Origin: PBB1 sp965229345
GTDB taxonomy: Bacteria > Pseudomonadota > Gammaproteobacteria > Burkholderiales > Burkholderiaceae_C
Assembly: GCA_965229345.1 (NCBI GenBank)
Contig: OZ245872.1
Coordinates: 1,364,001-1,428,000, forward strand
Reading direction: 5' to 3'
Length of the DNA stretch: 64,000 nucleotides
Shown here: one piece after another, positions 1 through 9,524 of the stretch
Layout: every line of letters begins with the position of its first letter
How positions within the stretch are numbered: position 1 is the stretch's first letter
Notes under the pieces: model-generated
Database searches by the model: none
The model's input: only the letters and a program-made list of their open reading frames with translations
Told to the model about the DNA's origin: nothing
Program-made: the position numbers and the translations under genes

Positions 1-1110
1 CGCGCAGTGCTTCATGAACGGTGCCACGCGCAGGATCGCGTTGTGGCCCCAGTAGTGCGATTCACCCAGCTGCCAGTACTGTATGCCGGCGCTGAACAGT
101 CGGCCGGTCACGCGACCGGCGAATTGCTGGGCGCGCGCATGGATCGTCGACAGGCCGCTGGCCTGCGGCGCGGTCTGGATGATGCCGGCGTCGGGATGGG
201 CTTCCATGAGGCGCACCAGGCTCAGCAGGCAGTCGCCGGTCATCACGCTGTCGGCGTCCAGCACCACCATGTAGCGGTAGTTCTTGCCCCAGCGGCGGCA
301 GAAGTCGGCCACGTTGCCTGATTTGCGCTGCGTGCGCCGTTGCCGCCACCGGTAGTGGATGCGGGTGCTGGAGCCGACGGCGTTGCGCAGCTCGGCCCAG
401 GCGGCCAGTTCGGCGGTGCGGATCGCCGGGTCACTGGTGTCTGACAGCAGATAGACATCGAACAACCGCGCGCCACCGGCAGCGATCAGCGACTCCACCG
501 TGGCGCGCAGTCCGGCGAACACGGTGGACACCTGTTCGTTGCAGATGGGCATGATGAGGGCCGTGCGCGCGTCAGCCGCAATCGGCCGGTGCGCGACAGA
601 TAGGCTCGAGAGCGCGTGCGGATCACCTCGCCACTGCACCCAGAAACCCATCATGGCGGTGTAGAAGCCTGCCGAGACCCATCCGAACAGGATGGAGAAC
701 AAGCCGATCTGCGTCGTGCGCAGCCAGGCGCTGTCGTAGCTGGGCAGCACGTGGTCCAGCATCGCGGTGGCGCCGACGACTGACAGCGTGATCAGCGCCA
801 GCAGCGCACGCCGGCGTTGCGTGGCGGCCTGCTTCCAGGCGGCGGTGGCAGCCGCATCGGCCGGCGCGGGCGCCTCGTTATCGAAGGAGGCACGCGGGGA
901 AGACTGGCCTGCCAGGCGTGTCGCCAGCGCGATCCAGCCATCGAGCACGCCGCCCAGGAATCCTCTCCAGGGTCGGGCCGTCATGGAACCGCGGTTCACT
1001 GGCGGCATGCTCGCGCCAGTGCTCGGGTTGGTGACGGCTGCCGGGGCGGCCGAGCCTGTGCTGGCCTCGGTCCAGGAACGATTCAGACGGTTGACAAGGC
1101 GGTGGTTCAT
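1..1110 (-). CDS. opgH: Glucans biosynthesis glucosyltransferase H, N-terminal part (runs off left edge)
   Basis: This is the first 370 residues of an inner-membrane family 2 glycosyltransferase that polymerises the beta-1,2-glucan backbone of osmoregulated periplasmic glucans from UDP-glucose. A long N-terminal cytoplasmic stretch is followed by two hydrophobic segments (about residues 103-118 and 134-158) and then the GT-A domain. That domain starts at ALIMPICNE (184-192) and carries VVLDADSVMTG (282-292), the metal-binding DxD region. The sequence ends at APFMKHC, typical of the family; complete members have roughly 700-850 residues, so about half is missing. The ATG at 1110 gives the longest sensible N-terminus but has no clear ribosome binding site. 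The gene upstream on the same strand is glrR, not opgG, so opgH seems unlinked to its usual periplasmic partner. Confidence 0.9.
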   Translation of the reverse strand, partial: MNHRLVNRLNRSWTEASTGSAAPAAVTNPSTGASMPPVNRGSMTARPWRGFLGGVLDGWIALATRLAGQSSPRASFDNEAPAPADAAATAAWKQAATQRRRALLALITLSVVGATAMLDHVLPSYDSAWLRTTQIGLFSILFGWVSAGFYTAMMGFWVQWRGDPHALSSLSVAHRPIAADARTALIMPICNEQVSTVFAGLRATVESLIAAGGARLFDVYLLSDTSDPAIRTAELAAWAELRNAVGSSTRIHYRWRQRRTQRKSGNVADFCRRWGKNYRYMVVLDADSVMTGDCLLSLVRLMEAHPDAGIIQTAPQASGLSTIHARAQQFAGRVTGRLFSAGIQYWQLGESHYWGHNAILRVAPFMKHCA

Positions 1111-1310
1111 CGGGCGCTCGGAGGGACGATGAACCCCTCAGCGCAACCTGCATGCCAGTGTCGAAACCGCCTTGTGAATCAAGCACTTGAAGAAGAAATT
1201 CGGCCGGGTGTCGCCAAATCTCGGGTTTCTACGGCCTCGCGGCTCGATTTATGTCCTGAATCAGCGACAAGCGCCCGTGGCCAAGCGCGCAAGTCGTTGA
1301 TTTACAAGGG

Positions 1311-2720
1311 CTAAATGCTGTCGCCGATCGGCGACAGCGGTGCCGGTGGCGCGGCGTCCGTCGAGCCCTCGGGCCGCCCGTCATTGCGAAAGAGCCCTGG
1401 CGTCAGGCCATGCTTTTGCAGCAGGCGGTAGAACTCCGTGCGGTTGCGATCGGCCAGCCGCGCGGCATCGGCCACATTACCGTCGGTGAGCTTGAGCAAC
1501 CCGACCAGGTAATCGCGCTCGAAACGTTCGCGGGCCTGCGCGAAGCTCAGCACCTCGACACTCGGCACCCGCAATGCGCGCTGCACCAGCGCCAGCGGCA
1601 CCAGGGGGGTGGTGGTCAGCGCACAGACCTGCTCGACCACGTTGTGCAGCTGGCGCACGTTGCCGGGCCAGGGTGCAGCGGTCAGCGCCTTCAAGGCCTC
1701 CGGCGCGAAGCCGTTCAGGCGCTTGCCGTACTTCTCGCTCAAGGTGGACAGGAAGTGGTTGGCCAGCAGCGGAATGTCTTCCCGCCGCGCGCCAAGCGCG
1801 GGCAAGGTAAGCGCCACCACGTTCAGGCGGTAGTAGAGGTCTTCGCGGAACTGCCCCTGCGCCATCGCGACATCGAGATCACGGTGGGTGGCCGACAGGA
1901 TGCGCACATCGATGGGCAGCGACTGGTTCGCGCCCACGGGCCGCACCGATCGCTCCTGCAGCACCCGCAGCAGCTTGACCTGCAGGGCCGGCGGCATGTC
2001 GCCGATCTCGTCGAGGAACAGGCTGCCACCATCGGCTGCCTGGAACAGACCGCGGTGGTTGGCGACCGCGCCGGTGAATGAGCCCTTGACGTGGCCGAAG
2101 AGTTCGGATTCGAGCAGCGCTTCGGGGATCGCGCTGCAGTTGACTGCCACAAAGGGCTGTGCCGCGCGCGGGCTGGCGCGGTGGATGGCCTGGGCCAGCA
2201 GTTCCTTGCCGCTGCCGCTTTCGCCGCAGATCAGCACACTCGCATCCGACGCGGCCACCATCTTCGCCTCGGCCAGCAGTTCGGCCATCACCGCCGAGCG
2301 GCTGACGATCGGTGCACGCCAGGCTTCGTTGGCGCCGATTGGATGGGCGGCCGGCGCGCCGAGCGCCAGTGCCTGGGCGATCTTGTCGAGCAGCGCCTTG
2401 CCGTCGAAGGGCTTGGTGAGGTAGGTGAACACGCCACGGGCAGTCGCTTCGACCGCGTCGGGGATGGTGCCGTGAGCGGTGAGCAGGATCACCGGCAATG
2501 CAGGGTGCCGCTTGCCGATCTCATCGAACAGCGCGAGCCCGTCGCGCCCAGGGAGCTGCACATCGCTGACCACCAGCTGCGGCCGCGTGGCCTCCAGGTG
2601 CGCCAGGGCCTCCTCGGCCGAGCCGACGCCAGTCACGTGGTAGCCGGCGGCCGTCAAGCGCATCGACAGCAGCTGCAGCAGATCGGCGTCGTCGTCGACG
2701 ACCAGCAGCTTGGCGCTCAT
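1311..2720 (-). CDS. glrR: Sigma-54-dependent response regulator, GlrR/QseF type
   Basis: A 469-residue NtrC-family transcription activator. The receiver domain (1-120) has acidic residues D9-D11, phospho-acceptor D53 and conserved K103. The AAA+ domain has Walker A GESGSGKE (166-173), a GSFTGA loop (213-218, the sigma-54 contact, with Ser where Ala is usual) and LFLDEIGD. A C-terminal Fis-like helix-turn-helix lies near GNVADAARLADRN. The start was set at the ATG overlapping the stop of the preceding lipoprotein gene (ATGA); an upstream in-frame extension would lie inside that gene. It is the last gene of a kinase-lipoprotein-regulator operon matching the glrK-qseG-glrR order of enterobacteria, where GlrR-phosphate activates envelope-related small-RNA promoters. 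The target here is unknown. Confidence 0.9.
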   Translation of the reverse strand: MSAKLLVVDDDADLLQLLSMRLTAAGYHVTGVGSAEEALAHLEATRPQLVVSDVQLPGRDGLALFDEIGKRHPALPVILLTAHGTIPDAVEATARGVFTYLTKPFDGKALLDKIAQALALGAPAAHPIGANEAWRAPIVSRSAVMAELLAEAKMVAASDASVLICGESGSGKELLAQAIHRASPRAAQPFVAVNCSAIPEALLESELFGHVKGSFTGAVANHRGLFQAADGGSLFLDEIGDMPPALQVKLLRVLQERSVRPVGANQSLPIDVRILSATHRDLDVAMAQGQFREDLYYRLNVVALTLPALGARREDIPLLANHFLSTLSEKYGKRLNGFAPEALKALTAAPWPGNVRQLHNVVEQVCALTTTPLVPLALVQRALRVPSVEVLSFAQARERFERDYLVGLLKLTDGNVADAARLADRNRTEFYRLLQKHGLTPGLFRNDGRPEGSTDAAPPAPLSPIGDSI

Positions 2721-3439
2721 GAAGGTGCCTTGCGTGGTGCCGACTTGGCGCGTGCCGGAGTCGCCTCGGTCGCGGCGGCAGGTGAGCTGTTGCTCAAGGT
2801 TCCCGGAGCGATCGAGGAGATCGGGCGGGGCGCCAGGCTGCGTTCGATCGCCTTCAGCGCCTCGAGCTTTTCGTTGAGCTGCTTCACATCGCGCTGGCTG
2901 TCGCGCAACTCCTGGTTGCGGCGCTCGAGCAGGTCTTCCAGGCGCCGCAGTTCCTGCAAGCGCGCCAGCAGCAGCCGAGCCACAGGCTGCCAAGCCTCGG
3001 CATCGGGCGTGGCGCCTTTGGCCAGCGGCTCGACCAGACCGATGGCCCGGAGCTGCTCACCGCCGTTGCGTGTGAGCAGCAAGGCCATCGCCAGATCGAT
3101 CGCGTTGTCGGGGGTCGGGGGCAGGGCGCTCAGCCGGGCGATTTCCTGCGCCAACTCGTTGGGTGGCAGCGCGCGCAGCTGCTCGTGGTTGGCCAACGCA
3201 CGTCGCGACGCCAGGTCGACCGGCGTGGCGACCTCGACCGGCGCGTGGGGTGCGCTGGGTGCCGCGGTGATCGCCGGCGGCGTCGGGGTGACCACGGTCG
3301 GTGCCGGCATCGGCGCTGGCGCCGGCGCGCGCTGCCACACCGAACAGCCAGCCGCACTCAGCGCCGCAGCGATCAGGACCACAGTGGCCAGCGGCCGCAG
3401 CGCACATCGCCGCAGGGCGGACTCAACGAGCAGGAACAT
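2717..3439 (-). CDS. qseG: QseG-like outer-membrane lipoprotein of the GlrK/GlrR operon
   Basis: A 240-residue predicted lipoprotein. A basic N-region and a hydrophobic stretch end in ALSAAGC, so Cys32 is the probable lipidation site. A Pro/Ala-rich spacer follows, then a helical domain with a heptad-like charged coiled coil near RLEDLLERRNQELRDS. The position between the histidine kinase (its start lies 17 bp inside the kinase gene) and the regulator (ATGA overlap) matches enterobacterial qseG, whose product modulates the kinase from the periplasm. Sequence similarity cannot be confirmed by eye, so the name rests mainly on gene order and lipoprotein character. The start at 3439 is preferred over the ATG at 3484 because it gives a normal signal peptide. 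Confidence 0.7.
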   Translation of the reverse strand: MFLLVESALRRCALRPLATVVLIAAALSAAGCSVWQRAPAPAPMPAPTVVTPTPPAITAAPSAPHAPVEVATPVDLASRRALANHEQLRALPPNELAQEIARLSALPPTPDNAIDLAMALLLTRNGGEQLRAIGLVEPLAKGATPDAEAWQPVARLLLARLQELRRLEDLLERRNQELRDSQRDVKQLNEKLEALKAIERSLAPRPISSIAPGTLSNSSPAAATEATPARAKSAPRKAPS

Positions 3440-4883
3440 GGGGCAATTCAATTCGAAAATGGGCGCCTGACGGTGAATTTTCATCAGGCATCAAAAGGTC
3501 GATCTGACCGTCGTGGGCACGCACCAGTTCCTGCACGATCGACAGGCCGATGCCGCTGCCACGGGGGGCGTCGGTGGGTTGGCGCTCGCCTCTGAAAAAG
3601 GGTTCGAACACGCGCGCCCGATCGACTGCCGCCACACCGGGGCCTTCGTCGGTGACATCGATGCGCGCCCGGCCCGGCCATTGCGAGACCGTGAAGACGA
3701 TGCGCCCGCCGATCGGGCTGAAGCGGATCGCGTTGGACAGCAGGTTGCCCAGCGCGGTTCCCATTTTTTCGGCATCGACTTCGGCCTGGATCGGCCAGCC
3801 GGTCACGGTGACCTTCAGCTTGCGCGCTTGCCATTGCAGTTTCTGCGCCTCGATCTGCTCGGCGATCAGGGTCGTCAGCTCCACCGGCCGACGCACCAGA
3901 CGGCGCGCGTCGAAGGCGGCGGTGTTGAAGCGCAGCAGGTCCTCGATCTGACCCTGCAGCACCGCGGTGTTCTGCCTCAGGATGCGCGCGACCTCGCGCT
4001 GTGGCTCGTTGAGTGTGCCGGTGACGCCGTCCTCGAGCAGCGCGACGCCTTCGCGCAGCGCCGCCAGCGGCGTCTTCAGTTCGTGCGACACATGGCGCAG
4101 GAAGCGGGCCTTGTCAGCATCGAGTTCGGCCAGCCGCAGCCGCAGCCATTCGAGGCGTCGGCCGAGCTGGCGCACATCGGCCGGGCCGCGCATGTCGATC
4201 GCCTGGTCGAGGCGGTTCTCGCCCAGCCCGACGATCGCCGTCTCCAACCGCTTGAGCGGACGCGCCAGCCAGATGCCGAAGGCGAGCGCCAATCCCACCG
4301 CGATCGCAATCGCCGCCAGGATCTGTCGGGCCAGCTCGGCGCGGCCGGATTCCAGCCGCTCGAGCAAGGCGGCGTTGCGCGATTCGGTCGCCAGCCGGAC
4401 CTGGTCGGCGAGCTCGATGTTGATCTGGCCGAGGTCGCGAAATGCCGCGGTCAGCGCCTGCTCGCGGTCGCGCAACGTCTCGGCGTCACCACTGAGCTGC
4501 TGGCGGATGGTCTGCAAGGTGCCTTGCCACGAGGTGGCGAGCGATGGGCCGCCGTTCCGCGCCCCGGCGTCTTGGGTGCCTGTGGCCAGCTGCTCGAGCG
4601 CACCTGCGGCTTCATGAGCGGCCTCGTCGAAGCGCTGCCGCAGCAACGGGTCATCGAGCACCAGATACTGCCGCGCCGAGCGTTCCATCGCCACACTGCG
4701 CTCGGACAGCCGCTGTGCCGCGGCACCCAGCGACACCGCCTGTTGCGCGCCGTCGCTGCTCTGCGTGATCAAGGACTCGATCGTGAACAGCCCGCGCAGC
4801 GAGGCTGCGCTGAGCAATCCGGCAATCAGCAGGAAGGCGACCAGCAGCAATTGGTGAAACGAAAAGCGGTCCAGCGAGAACAT
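3423..4883 (-). CDS. glrK: Sensor histidine kinase, GlrK/QseE type
   Basis: A 486-residue membrane kinase. The first transmembrane helix (about 11-29) and second (about 188-208) bracket a periplasmic helical sensor region of about 155 residues. A HAMP-like linker, the phospho-acceptor box FLRHVSHELKTPL (His267) and a C-terminal HATPase domain follow, with GNLLSNAIRFSP (N box), DEGPGVA (G1) and GSGIGLSIV (G2). It would autophosphorylate and pass the phosphate to the GlrR-type regulator two genes downstream. It is the first gene of its operon and is divergent from the RND efflux operon, separated by 174 bp in which I see no convincing sigma-54 promoter or small-RNA gene. Confidence 0.9.
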   Translation of the reverse strand: MFSLDRFSFHQLLLVAFLLIAGLLSAASLRGLFTIESLITQSSDGAQQAVSLGAAAQRLSERSVAMERSARQYLVLDDPLLRQRFDEAAHEAAGALEQLATGTQDAGARNGGPSLATSWQGTLQTIRQQLSGDAETLRDREQALTAAFRDLGQINIELADQVRLATESRNAALLERLESGRAELARQILAAIAIAVGLALAFGIWLARPLKRLETAIVGLGENRLDQAIDMRGPADVRQLGRRLEWLRLRLAELDADKARFLRHVSHELKTPLAALREGVALLEDGVTGTLNEPQREVARILRQNTAVLQGQIEDLLRFNTAAFDARRLVRRPVELTTLIAEQIEAQKLQWQARKLKVTVTGWPIQAEVDAEKMGTALGNLLSNAIRFSPIGGRIVFTVSQWPGRARIDVTDEGPGVAAVDRARVFEPFFRGERQPTDAPRGSGIGLSIVQELVRAHDGQIDLLMPDENSPSGAHFRIELPHVPAR

Positions 4884-5057
4884 GCGGGCGATTCTGCCTG
4901 CGCCACCTGCCGCCGCCGTCGATAATCCTCGGTGATTCCCGGACAGGCTGAAACCTCGGCGCCTGACCGAGGTATGTCACTCCATCGATACTCCACGGCC
5001 CGGCCGATCCCGTGGGCGCCCTCGCCGAATGCCGATGAATTGCAAGATTGAAAGCCG

Positions 5058-6236
5058 ATGATGAGACGCCTGAAGTTGGGGTGGGTGGTGGGGTTGGTGG
5101 TGGTGCTGCTGGTCGCTGGTTTCGTGGCCCGTACGCTGTATGCCCGCGCTCAGCAACGTGCCGAGACCGCCGCCCCGGCAAAGCCGCCGCAAGCGATGGA
5201 GTTGACCGAGAGCGACATGGTCACGGCGCGCGTGCAGCCATTCAATCGCACGCTGCCGATCTCAGGCAGTCTGAAGGCGCTGGACAGCGCGGTGGTGCGA
5301 GCCAAGGTCGCGGCCGAGGTCAAGTCGCTGTCGGTGCGCGAGGGTGACGCCGTCCAGGCCGGCCAGACCATCGGCCAGCTCGACACGCTGGAAGTCGATC
5401 TGCGGGTGCAGCAGGCCGACCAGAACGCGGCCTCGGCCAAGGCGCAATGGGACATCGCGCAGCGCGCGCTCAACAACAACCGCGCGCTGGTTGCGCAGGG
5501 TTTCATCTCGGCCACCGGCCTGGAAACGTCGATTTCCAATGAAGCGGCCGCACGTGCGACCTACGAAGCAGCGTTGGCAGCGGTGAACCTCGCCCGCAAG
5601 GCACGCACCGACGCACGATTGGTCAGCCCGATCTCGGGTCTGGTGTCGCAAAGGCTGGTGCAGCCCGGAGAACGGGTGGCGGTCGATGCGAAGCTGGTCG
5701 AGGTCGTCGATCTGTCGCGCATCGAACTGGAGGCGGCAGTGGCGCCCGAGGACATCGGCAGCGTGGCCATCGGCCAGACGGCACGCCTGGCGGCTGAAGG
5801 CCTCGACGGCCCGGTGACGGCTCGGGTGGCGCGCATCAACCCGAGTACCCAGGCTGGCACGCGTGCCGTGCTGGTCTATCTGCGGCTCGACCCACGGCCC
5901 CAGCTGCGCCAGGGCCTGTTTCTCACCGGGGCCATCGATCTCAGTACCGCGAGCGCACTGACCGTGCCGTTGTCGGCGGTGCGGGTCGATCAGGCGCAGC
6001 CGTATGTGCTGGCGGTGGTCGGTGGCCGTGTCGAACAACGCAAGGTCACGCTGGGCCAGCGCGGCGAGTTGCCGATCGATGGCCACACCGACTCGGTGGT
6101 CGAGCTGACCAGCGGCGTCGCTGATGGCACGGTGCTGCTGCGCGGCTCGGCGGGCGCATTGCGCGACGGCACGGCTGTGCGCGTGCTCGATGCTGCGCCA
6201 CCGGGTGCTTCTGCCGCGAGCGCCGGCAGGCCCTAG
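5058..6236 (+). CDS. RND efflux periplasmic adaptor subunit (MdtA/AcrA-like)
   Basis: A 392-residue membrane-fusion protein that links an inner-membrane RND pump to an outer-membrane channel. It has an N-terminal membrane anchor (about 9-26), a barrel-sandwich hybrid half-motif near SLSVREGDAVQAGQ, an alpha-helical hairpin with Ala/Gln-rich heptads (QQADQNAASAKAQ), the second lipoyl half near RLVSPISGLVSQRLVQPGE, and then beta-barrel and membrane-proximal domains. There is no lipobox cysteine, so it is probably anchored by the uncleaved helix. The stop is two bases before the pump gene, so the two are co-translated. Two adjacent ATGs are possible starts (5058 and 5061). Confidence 0.93.
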   Translation: MMRRLKLGWVVGLVVVLLVAGFVARTLYARAQQRAETAAPAKPPQAMELTESDMVTARVQPFNRTLPISGSLKALDSAVVRAKVAAEVKSLSVREGDAVQAGQTIGQLDTLEVDLRVQQADQNAASAKAQWDIAQRALNNNRALVAQGFISATGLETSISNEAAARATYEAALAAVNLARKARTDARLVSPISGLVSQRLVQPGERVAVDAKLVEVVDLSRIELEAAVAPEDIGSVAIGQTARLAAEGLDGPVTARVARINPSTQAGTRAVLVYLRLDPRPQLRQGLFLTGAIDLSTASALTVPLSAVRVDQAQPYVLAVVGGRVEQRKVTLGQRGELPIDGHTDSVVELTSGVADGTVLLRGSAGALRDGTAVRVLDAAPPGASAASAGRP

Positions 6237-6238
6237 CG

Positions 6239-9200
6239 ATGTGGTTCACCCGCGTCTCGATCGGCAACCCGGTGATGGCCACGATGGCCATGCTGGCCTT
6301 CGTGGTGCTCGGGCTGTTCAGCTACCAACGGCTGTCGGTCGATCAGTTTCCGAACATCGATTTCCCGACGGTGGTCGTGCAGCTCGATTACCCCGGTGCC
6401 TCACCCGAGATCGTGGAGACCGAGGTCACCAAGAAGGTCGAGGAAGCGGTCAACACCGTGGCCGGCATCAGTTCCCTCTACTCGCGCTCGTATGAAGGCA
6501 ACTCGATCGTCATCATCGAATTCAACCTGAACGTCGACGGGCGCAAGGCGGCGGAGGATGTGCGCGAGAAGGTGGCGGCGTTGCGACCGAGCCTGCGCGA
6601 CGAGGTCAAGGAGCCGCGCGTGTCGCGCTTCGATCCGGCAAGCACACCGGTCTTCAACCTGGCGGTCCTGTCGCCGAGCGGGCAACACACGCCCCAGGAG
6701 CTGACCACCTGGGCCACGCAGGTGCTGCAAAAGCGCCTGGAAAACGTGCGGGGTGTGGGCTCGGTGAGTGTTGTGGGCGGCGTGTCACGGCAGATCAACC
6801 TGTACCTGAAGCCAGCGGCCATGGAGGCGATGGGCGTCAGCGTCGACAACGTGATCAACGCGGTGCGCAGCGAGAACCAGGAACTGCCGATGGGCGCGAT
6901 CCGCTCGTCGGAGCAGGAGCGGGTGGTGCAGATCAACGCCCGCCTGAAGCGGCCGGAGGAGTTCCGCGAGATCGTGGTCGCCCGCCGAGGTGCTGCCACG
7001 CCGGGCACCGGCAATGCCACCGTCAGCGGCGGCTCGCCGGTCAAGCTGTGGCAGGTGGCCGATGTGGTCGACGGTCCGCAGGAAGTGGAAAGCCTGGCGC
7101 TGTACAACGGCCAGCGCACGGTGCTGCTGTCGGTGTTGAAGTCGCAAGGCGAGAACACCATCGAGGTGGTCGACGGCCTGCGCAAGGCCATCGACGCGGC
7201 CGCGCCGGTGACACCACCCGGCGTGGTCGTCGAGATCAACCGCGACAACTCCCGCTCGATCCGCGTGGCCGTGGCGAACGTCAAGCACACCCTGGTCGAA
7301 GGCGCCGCCCTCACGATCCTGATCGTCTTCCTGTTCCTCAATTCCTGGCGCAGCACCGTCATCACCGGCCTGACGCTGCCGATCGCGCTGATCGGCACCT
7401 TTGGCTTCATGTACATCTTCGGCTTCACCATCAACAGCATCACCATGATGGCGTTGAGCCTGTGCGTGGGCTTGTTGATCGACGACGCGATCGTGGTGCG
7501 CGAGAACATCGTGCGCCATGTGCAGATGGGCAAGAGCGCGCACCAGGCGGCGCTCGACGGCACGCAGGAGATCGGCCTCGCGGTGATGGCCACCACGATG
7601 TCCATCGTCGCGGTGTTCCTGCCCATTGGCTTCATGGGCGGCATCGTCGGCAAGTTCTTCCACGAGTTCGGGCTGACGATCGTGGCCGCGGTGCTGATCT
7701 CGATGTTCGTGAGCTTCACGCTCGACCCGATGCTCTCCAGCATCTGGCACGACCCGCAAGCCGCCCACCGCACCGGCACACCGCGCGAGACGATCAGCCT
7801 GTACGACCGCACGCTGGGGCGCGTCACCGCGGTGTTCGAGCGCTTCACCGTGTGGCTGGGTCACGGCTACCAGGGCATCCTGGGCTGGTCGTTGCGGCAT
7901 CGCCTGGCGACGTTGGCGATCGCGGTAGCGACCTTCGGTGGCAGCTTCCTGCTAATCCCGGTGCTGGGCGCCGAGTTCGTGCCCAAGGCCGACTTCTCGG
8001 AGACCACGATCAATTTCTACACCCCGGTCGGCTCCTCGCTCGAAGTGACCGAAGCCCGAGCCAAGCAGGTCGATCTGGCGCTGCGTGAGCTGCCAGAGGT
8101 CAAGTACACCGTCACCACCATCAACAGCGGTGCCGCCGCGGGCAAGATCTACGGCTCGACCTATGTGCGGCTGGTCGATCGCGATCTGCGCCAGCGCGGG
8201 CTCGAGCAGATGACGGTGCCGATGCGCGAGCGCCTGGCCCGCATCCCGGGCATCACCGTCACCAACATCGGATCGCCCGATCTGGGCGGCGGCAAGAGCC
8301 TGCAGTTCTCGATCCAGGGCAGCGATCTGGGGGAACTGGAACGGCTCTCGAAGGTGATCACCGAACAGCTGAAACAGGTGCCCGGGCTGGTCGATCTCGA
8401 CAGCACGCTCAAGCCGAACAAGCCCACCGTCGCGATCGACGTGAAGCGCGAGGCGGCGTCGGACCTGGGGCTCAATGTCAACACGCTGGCCACCACGCTG
8501 CGCTCCCTGGTCGCCGGCACGACGGTAGGCAACTGGCGCGCGCCGGACGGCGAGAACTACGACGTCATCGTGCGTCTGACCCCGGACAGTCGCACCTCAT
8601 TGGCCGACCTGCAGCGCCTGCCGGTGCCGGTGGTCGCGGGCGCCGATGGGCTGCCGCGCATCGTGCGGCTGTCGCAGGTGGCCGATGTCACGGCCTCCAC
8701 CGGACCGAATCAGATCAACCGGCGCGACCTGAACCGTGAGATCAACATGGATGCCAACGCCTATGGTCGCAGTTCGGGGGATGTGTCGGCGGACATCCGC
8801 CGCATCCTCGACAGCGTGGCTTGGCCGCCAGGCTACCGCTACAGCTTTGGTGGCAGCACCAAGAACATGACCGAGTCGTTCAGCTACGCGATCGGCGCGC
8901 TGGGGCTGGCGGTGGTGTTCATCTACATGATCCTGGCCAGCCAGTTCCGCAGCTTCCTGCAACCGCTCGCGCTGATGACCTCGCTGCCCCTGACGCTGAT
9001 CGGGGTGGTGCTGACGCTGCTGATGTTCGGCTCGACGCTGAACATGTTCAGCATCATCGGCATCGTGATGCTGATGGGTTTGGTGACCAAGAACGCGATC
9101 CTCTTGATCGACTTCGCGATCCGTGCCCGCGAGGGCAGCGTGCCTGGCGAGGTCGCGATGGACCGCGAAAGCGCCTTGCTGCTGGCCGCTCGCGTGCGGC

Positions 9201-9457
9201 TGCGCCCGATCCTGATGACCACGCTGGCGATGATTTTCGGCATGGTGCCGCTGGCCTTTGCGCTGTCAGAAGGGTCGGAGCAACGCGCCCCGATGGGTCA
9301 GGCGGTGATCGGCGGCGTGATCGCCTCGTCGCTGCTGACGCTGGTGGTGGTGCCGGTGGTCTACTGCTATCTGGACGATCTGTCGACGTGGGTGAAACGG
9401 CGCTGGTCCGGTCGCCGTCACCCCCTCGTCGCGCCGCCGCTGATCGTGGGCAAATAA
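6239..9457 (+). CDS. RND multidrug efflux pump, HAE1 family inner-membrane subunit
   Basis: A 1072-residue proton-driven trimeric transporter with the two-fold RND layout: one helix, a large periplasmic loop, six helices, and then a repeat. The N-terminus WFTRVSIGNPVMATM and the segment VDQFPNIDFPTVVV are typical of the MdtB/MexF-like hydrophobe/amphiphile branch. The fourth helix contains the proton-relay pair D415-D416 in GLLIDDAIVV, and the tenth helix region has GLVTKNAILLIDFA with the partner lysine. The length is standard, so the gene looks intact. It is followed within 67 bp by a methyltransferase and a rhodanese, then by a TolC-type channel, giving a complete tripartite system. The substrate cannot be read from the sequence. 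Confidence 0.95.
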   Translation: MWFTRVSIGNPVMATMAMLAFVVLGLFSYQRLSVDQFPNIDFPTVVVQLDYPGASPEIVETEVTKKVEEAVNTVAGISSLYSRSYEGNSIVIIEFNLNVDGRKAAEDVREKVAALRPSLRDEVKEPRVSRFDPASTPVFNLAVLSPSGQHTPQELTTWATQVLQKRLENVRGVGSVSVVGGVSRQINLYLKPAAMEAMGVSVDNVINAVRSENQELPMGAIRSSEQERVVQINARLKRPEEFREIVVARRGAATPGTGNATVSGGSPVKLWQVADVVDGPQEVESLALYNGQRTVLLSVLKSQGENTIEVVDGLRKAIDAAAPVTPPGVVVEINRDNSRSIRVAVANVKHTLVEGAALTILIVFLFLNSWRSTVITGLTLPIALIGTFGFMYIFGFTINSITMMALSLCVGLLIDDAIVVRENIVRHVQMGKSAHQAALDGTQEIGLAVMATTMSIVAVFLPIGFMGGIVGKFFHEFGLTIVAAVLISMFVSFTLDPMLSSIWHDPQAAHRTGTPRETISLYDRTLGRVTAVFERFTVWLGHGYQGILGWSLRHRLATLAIAVATFGGSFLLIPVLGAEFVPKADFSETTINFYTPVGSSLEVTEARAKQVDLALRELPEVKYTVTTINSGAAAGKIYGSTYVRLVDRDLRQRGLEQMTVPMRERLARIPGITVTNIGSPDLGGGKSLQFSIQGSDLGELERLSKVITEQLKQVPGLVDLDSTLKPNKPTVAIDVKREAASDLGLNVNTLATTLRSLVAGTTVGNWRAPDGENYDVIVRLTPDSRTSLADLQRLPVPVVAGADGLPRIVRLSQVADVTASTGPNQINRRDLNREINMDANAYGRSSGDVSADIRRILDSVAWPPGYRYSFGGSTKNMTESFSYAIGALGLAVVFIYMILASQFRSFLQPLALMTSLPLTLIGVVLTLLMFGSTLNMFSIIGIVMLMGLVTKNAILLIDFAIRAREGSVPGEVAMDRESALLLAARVRLRPILMTTLAMIFGMVPLAFALSEGSEQRAPMGQAVIGGVIASSLLTLVVVPVVYCYLDDLSTWVKRRWSGRRHPLVAPPLIVGK

Positions 9458-9524
9458 ACTACGCGGTGGCCCACCGCCGCCCGACGCTTCGCCTCAACTT
9501 CACTGCCATCCAGCCCCGACATCC

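Noticed and set aside
3513..4925. A 470-codon plus-strand frame opposite glrK
   Set aside because: Composition (Gln/Arg/Leu repeats) is typical of antisense shadows, and the kinase on the other strand has all catalytic motifs.
4884..5057. A GlmY-like small RNA or sigma-54 promoter upstream of glrK, as in enterobacteria
   Set aside because: No TGGCAC-N5-TTGC match and no convincing hairpin/terminator combination in the gap.
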